From Sipunculus nudus (Eukaryota; Annelida; Sipuncula; Golfingiida; Sipunculidae), in assembly GCA_026874595.1 (NCBI GenBank), contig CM049313.1, forward strand, positions 61,058,659-61,122,658: a DNA stretch of 64,000 nucleotides. The letters run 5' to 3'. A program made the position numbers and the translations under genes. Below the pieces are notes generated by a model. The model was not told where the DNA came from, did not search any database, and saw only the letters and a program-made list of their open reading frames with translations. Each line of letters begins with the position of its first letter. The first letter of the stretch is position 1. Below, piece by piece: positions 58,975 to 64,000 of this stretch.

Positions 58975-60451
58975 TCGTTTCAGTGCTTGCAGCATAGTGC
59001 TCGATACAGCTAACAGCTAAACGTTAGGCACGTTGGAGCATCGAGTTATTACTATTACTATTGTTTCAGGTGTCGGCATTTTGACACTACATAATTTACT
59101 ACGCTTGTTCAATGAGAAAAAGGGGAAAAGCTGAAAAAAAATGTTCAATAGTTCACAGAAATAATCTCTGAAACCATCTCTCATGTTTGTTCAAATAGTT
59201 TCGGTTCAGTGAATTTTGGCCGAGTTACAGGAGGCTGAACTTAGTCATTTAGCCAAAAAAGGATACATATATATTACAAAATCAGAAACGGCACCAGAGC
59301 TATTATCACCAAATTTTATACAAATGTTGGTCACATGACTCATATTTGAAATTGCAGTTTTTGTGGCGCCACCTATTTCAACCTGTTTTATTTTACAATA
59401 TCTTCGTAATTTAACCTCTTTTAGTTAAAAATATGTTTTATGATGAAACTGTCAAGCTGAACCGGATATAAATAAAGTTTACTTCCGGGACCCTCACTTC
59501 CACAAAGGCCCAACCGTGTTTGTGTTTTAAAATAAAGATAATAAAGGATTAAGTATATATGCCCCAACCGTGTTTGTGTTTTAAAATAAAGATAATAAAG
59601 GATTAAGTATATATGCTCCTCTATATAATCCCAGTAATATACCGATTGTGTATTTCACTGATTCCCGGGGTTACCAACAAACACCTACAGATTTGTTGGA
59701 TCAATTTAGGTATTCAGTTTGTAATAACCAGTCCCACAGGAACTGTAAATTAGACACAAACGAAAATGAAACATTTTATGTATTCTTGAATCTACTTGTA
59801 AGTATATACTTTTACCAAAATTCAAGAGTTTTACAGTATATTTGAAGCTCTTTTCAGCAAACAGCTTGAACAGTGTTTTCAGCAGATCCGCAGCAGGTAT
59901 TTAGCACAGCTCCAGCATGTGCTGTATATGGGTTCCAAGACCTATGGATTATATGCTGAAAGTCTGCTCCACACTTACAGCACGTTTTAAGCAGTTACTC
60001 AGCAGGACCTGAGCAGTATGCGCTCCGGGAGGAGACATGTGTGCTCTCCTGGAGCAGTGCTCTACTCGAACAGGTATATGTGCAAACTGTCGCAATCTTG
60101 ACCTAGACAAGCGTGTTAATTTACTGCTTTCGTTGTTGAAATTAATCCTCATACTTGGATGTTATATGTAGAAAATAGCTAGCTCATAGATAGAAGTCTA
60201 AAAATAAATTTTTTTTTACCTAGTACATTGATTTTATTCTTGTTTTAAAAATATTCATGCATTTAAGATTTTTTTTATGTTAATATAATAAAATGATATA
60301 AAATATAAATATATAAATATATAATATATAGTTATATATTAATAACATATTAATGCATGACTTATATTAATATCAATATATGAACAACTTCAGGTGAGCC
60401 TGTGCCAAGTTGAAAAGTGATCCCAATATACTGGGGATCGGCAAATGGGCC
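58975..60451 (+). repeat. 1.46-kb tandem duplication, copy 2, with 44-bp internal duplication
   Basis: Same start and end words as copy 1, about 28 bases after it ends. A 44-base stretch around 59510-59610 (CCAACCGTGTTTGTG ... AAGTATATATG) is present twice in this copy only. The candidate exon is repeated at 59585-59797 with identical translation. Confidence 0.9.
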
Positions 60452-60639
60452 TGATCCATCTTAAGATGGGTCTGAACCAATTACCGCAGCTCAGACATAT
60501 CTATACTGTTTCATTAAATATTTATGTATACGGCATGATTGCATTTACGTGAACTGTTAGACAACAAAAAGAACATTTATTTGAATAATTGGTAAACATG
60601 CATCCAAAAGTGTTTAACAAGTTTCCATTAATAAGCGAT

Positions 60640-61160
60640 TGGTTTTCGGACCGTTTTGTTTTGCTTGAGGTTGAGACCCCAGTAACATATATCTTACGAG
60701 CAACTAAAGCCCGCCGACAAATAAAGGTTGCTAGAAGTTTTTAGGTTTTGATGGAAGCCTGAAACAGGTTTTCTTCGATCGGCGAATGGTTATCCGACCC
60801 TTTGAGTTGGATTGAGGTTAAGGGTCGTGAGAAAGGATTTCCTAGTGAGTATTCGGTTGGGCGACAGTTTGCTGATGGGTCTTGATCTGGTTGCCGGGAG
60901 TCGCGGAACACTTTTTGGTCTGCTAACTTCAGCAACTGAACGCCCTCATTGGTGATCAGACGCCGACCAGTCTGCGACCTTTCACGATCAACAGCAATCA
61001 ATAACAACCTATCGGCAACGGGTAGGCGACTGATCGGCGAGCATTTGCCTAAAAGTCGCCGACTTTCTTCTATACGTCGGCTTGACATTCAACATCATGG
61101 CCGTGTGGGCGCGCGGCACGCGAGGGAGATTGATGCGGCCCGTAAACGTTCTTACAAGAC
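60640..61160. repeat. GC-rich block with GTCGC / ATCGGCGA words
   Basis: Tiled by CCGCCGAC, GATCGGCGA, GGGCGACAG, GGGAGTCGCGG, GTCTGCGACC and AAGTCGCCGACTTT in both orientations, a design like the block at 32215-32765. The opposed frames at 60741-61257 are shadows. Limits and class unknown. Confidence 0.4.
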
Positions 61161-61700
61161 GATGTCATTTTTGCGGTCCCAAACATTTTGCCGAAAGTTC
61201 AAACCTGATCCTTTACGGGGGTACCTGTTTTTAATTGTTATGCTAACATTAGTTTGAAAAGGTATTCTTTATACTTTAAAACTGAGGCATCCTCAAATGA
61301 TCTCCTGTTGTAGTTAATTAATTAACTAGCTGGAAATATTCTGCATCAGAGGTCTCGGATGCTCATATTACAGATAAGTTGGACAAATTTTGAAAGTTTC
61401 ATTCGACTTATATTTTAGCATTCTTTCTCAAGTGTGAATTTTAACAAGAACGGGTCGTTTTAACATACTCCCATTTGCACTGTGCTTTTAGTATAACTAC
61501 ACGGATGCTAAATCCTGGGTTCGAGGCCATGAAAAATAGGTGTCCATAAGAGAAGGTTCCTCTGTATTTGATATGAAGCTTTTTTATTCGCATAAACAGG
61601 AACCTTCTCTTTTGGACAACTATTTTTCATGGCCACCGTGATCTAACAATAAATGGAGACAGTCTCAATAAAGGTGGACTAAGCCCTAAGTCCGACACTT
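61161..61700 (+). repeat. 540-bp tandem duplication, copy 1, with hairpin
   Basis: Starts GATGTCATTTTTGCGGTCCC and ends AAGCCCTAAGTCCGACACTT. A hairpin has arms at 61524-61560 and 61599-61634 with a 38-base loop. Confidence 0.9.
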
Positions 61701-62240
61701 GATGTCATTTTTGCGGTCCCAAACATTTTGCCGAAAGTTCAAACCTGATCCGTTACGGGTGTACCTGTTTTTAATTGTTATGCTAACATTAGTTTGGAAA
61801 GGTATTCTTTATACTTTAAAACTGAGGCATCCTCAAATGATCTCCTGTTGTAGTTAATTAATTAACTAGCTGGAAATATTTTGCATCAGAGGTCTCGGAT
61901 ACTCATATTACAGATAAGTTAGACAAATTTTGAAAGTTTCATGCGACTTATATTTTAGCATTCTTCCTAAAGTGTGAATTTTAACAAGAACGGGTCGTTT
62001 TAACATACTCCCATTTGCACTGTGCTTTTAGTATAACTACACGGATGCTAAATCCTGGGTTCGAGGCCATGAAAAATAGGTGTCCATAAGAGAAGGTTCC
62101 TCTGTATTTGATATGAAGCTTTTTTATTCGCATAAACAGGAACCTTCTCTTATGGACAACTATTTTTCATGGCGACCATGATCTAACAATAAATGGAGAC
62201 AGTCTCAATAAAGGTGGACTAAGCCCTAAGTCCGAAACTT
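61701..62240 (+). repeat. 540-bp tandem duplication, copy 2, with hairpin
   Basis: Same unit, differing at only a handful of bases. Hairpin arms at 62064-62100 and 62139-62174; the inner part pairs better here (CTCTTATGGAC against GTCCATAAGAG). Confidence 0.9.
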
Positions 62241-64000
62241 CTCCAATATATTAACTTCCAAGCTATCTATGCTCACTGCATGGTGGTCCCACAGTAGTAT
62301 TTTTCAAATAGTTGGTCCTGTGGACAATACTGGACCCCAGTACTGCAGTGAATAAGGTTCCAACTCTAATACAGGTGGTGGGTGATAAATGGTTCATGTA
62401 TCAACGATAGAAATTTTAGTTAGAATTATATCTGTTCCAACGCCCTTCTGCCAGAGGTTGATTCTAATAGAAAAACTCTTCAAGTAATGCACTGCGTGAT
62501 GGCCTGGACAACTTGTCAAACTTAAAACAAATATTTGTTACATTTCAAGATAACACCTTCTGTTTAAATTTCACATTGACATGCTTGAAAATATCACTTT
62601 TTCTGTGTAGTCCTCATCACAAAAAAAAACACCCATGTTTATGTAATTTGCCTTGAAATAATTCTTGAACGGATTACATCATTACCCTTTACACTACATT
62701 TATACCTACATTTATACCTGCATGTGTATGTAGGACCCCCGATGCATTATGTGATTTGAGGATTTTGAAGCCTACAAACCCTAACCAGAAGAGTAGTACC
62801 TTGTGAGTAATTCGTAATTCCTTGGAATTATCCAGGTCATAGGACCATTGGTGTAACCTGATAGCTTGGAAATAAGTTCTCAGCTTTTTCAAAGATCTTG
62901 ATAACAAAGAAACATTGATGAAAGCATTGCTCCTCTTAGTGGAGGTAAATAAATCATTAACAAAAGATGACCTAAGTAGTAGTAAAAGACTTTAAATATG
63001 GAAGACAAATGTTTTGGGACACTCATTGTAAACGAGTTTGGAAATCAGTCATATATCTCTGAAAAAGTAAATCCCTTTGTACGACAAGAGATCTCAAAGC
63101 TTAAAATAAACTACCCGATGAACTTCCTTGTTCCTTCAAAAGTCCGTATGGGCTAATATAAACACTTCATCAGAAATCTTAACAATTTCGAGGAGCTTGG
63201 ACTTCATGATTGTTTGAATATAGTATAGCGTTACCTGTGTTCAATATAGAGGTTTCAGCTCGGTGAACTTCCTTTCAAAGCTGCAGTGCAAAGGATTTCA
63301 TTTGTACATAGATAGACCATAGTGTGCTCATGTACTGATTGAGCGCAAGAAAAATGTACCATTTGTACCAGGGATGGTCTTTTCCCAAATAAATGTATAT
63401 GCATAGATTTTAAGAGAAACATGTGCCTTTCATGAGTATTTATATGCATGCAGTCTTTGTTTAACACGCACTGTAATCTGTATGAGCCGGCATATCTGGA
63501 AAGTATGGTACCATATTTAGTTGAGCAAATAAGCGAACCATACATATAAGATGGATGCAATTGCAGTTGTATTAACTTCTGGTAATTAAAGAGTAGACTT
63601 CTTTAAGCAAATTTATAAACAGTGATGACGGAGTGACAAATTAGTTTCTAATCTTTCCAATTTTTAATAAAGAAAAGATTGTTGAAATATAAATGAGTAA
63701 TTAATAATGAGAAGAAAGCATATGTGCTCTAAGACATGCTCCTTGCATCAGGACGGTTCTCTTCTTCTTCAGTATTCTACCAAAGCTGTCAGTGCTTGCA
63801 ACCCCTATGTACATATGCTATAACAGGTATATTTGCAAAGCTAATTCATGTAGAAATTTAAGGTGATTTGAAACCTGTCCACCTTTCCCTGCCTTCTTTA
63901 GAATTAATACAGAATTTATACAGTAAGTAGTCTGTTAATTTAAAGCTAGGACAATATAAAGGCATACATTTTAATACATTATTTATTACGTTTAACCCTT
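62241..64000. other. Unannotated end of window
   Basis: AT-rich; frames at 62689-62907 and 63255-63560 on the minus strand have no motif I can support. Confidence 0.3.

Noticed and set aside
57514-60451. The 1.46-kb direct repeats as LTRs of a retrotransposon
   Set aside because: Only about 28 bases separate the copies, so there is no internal coding region.
60741-61257. Opposed frames of 115 and 102 codons
   Set aside because: Both arise in the GC-rich motif-tiled block; no protein-like conservation pattern.
63992-64000. Window ends in TTAACCCTT, like the start of the piggyBac-like MITE
   Set aside because: Only nine bases are visible; too short to call.

Overview
This is an AT-rich animal nuclear window. 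There are no operons or ribosome-binding sites, almost all open frames are short, there are many (TA)n, (TC)n and (AAT)n microsatellites, and the one clear host gene is split by introns. Repeat families I recognise from memory (GACCCATGGGTC-ended repeats, a tRNA-type SINE ending in a CCACCCAGC domain, hammerhead-ribozyme modules, poly-G hAT MITEs) suggest a mollusc, probably a bivalve. That is inference, not a database result.

Layout. 1-2.2 kb: decayed CR1/Jockey-like LINE. 2.7-7.5 kb: nested inverted-repeat elements of the GACCCATGGGTC family, with an RT remnant inside. 9.1-9.7 kb: small MITE. 9.8-11.4 kb: 135-bp satellite. 11.7-15.5 kb: PIF/Harbinger-like remnant interrupted by a 2.56-kb hAT-like element with an 8-bp target duplication. 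16.2-22.8 kb: a 165-bp tandem array split by a 6.07-kb element. 24.6 kb: possible terminal exon of an unknown gene. 25.1-30.1 kb: hAT-type MITE that received a complete L1/Tx1-like LINE with a 9-bp target duplication. 30.3-30.6 kb: decayed hammerhead module next to microsatellites. 33.8 kb: CRE and X-box-like sites. 38.8-41.15 kb: three-exon gene for a small secreted protein on the minus strand, with a SINE in its first intron. 41.8-44.4 kb: long-TIR element containing a piggyBac-like MITE. 47.3-54.4 kb: CTTCCG minisatellite split by a 6.6-kb element whose ends resemble those of the 16.6-22.7 kb element. 55.06-55.5 kb: near-perfect 99-bp palindrome of two opposed hammerhead ribozymes between (TA)n tracts. 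56.4-57.5 kb: small hAT-like element, Penelope-like hairpin and microsatellites. 57.5-60.45 kb: 1.46-kb tandem duplication carrying a possible exon. 60.6-62.2 kb: GC-rich motif block and a 540-bp tandem duplication with a strong hairpin in each copy.

Most of the window is a stack of transposon insertions whose order can be read from what interrupts what. The most interesting points are the hammerhead palindrome, the two large CACT-ended elements of unknown class with candidate exons, the 66-bp hAT with a perfect target duplication, and the secreted-protein gene with an in-frame optional exon. I found no tRNA, rRNA or CRISPR feature.
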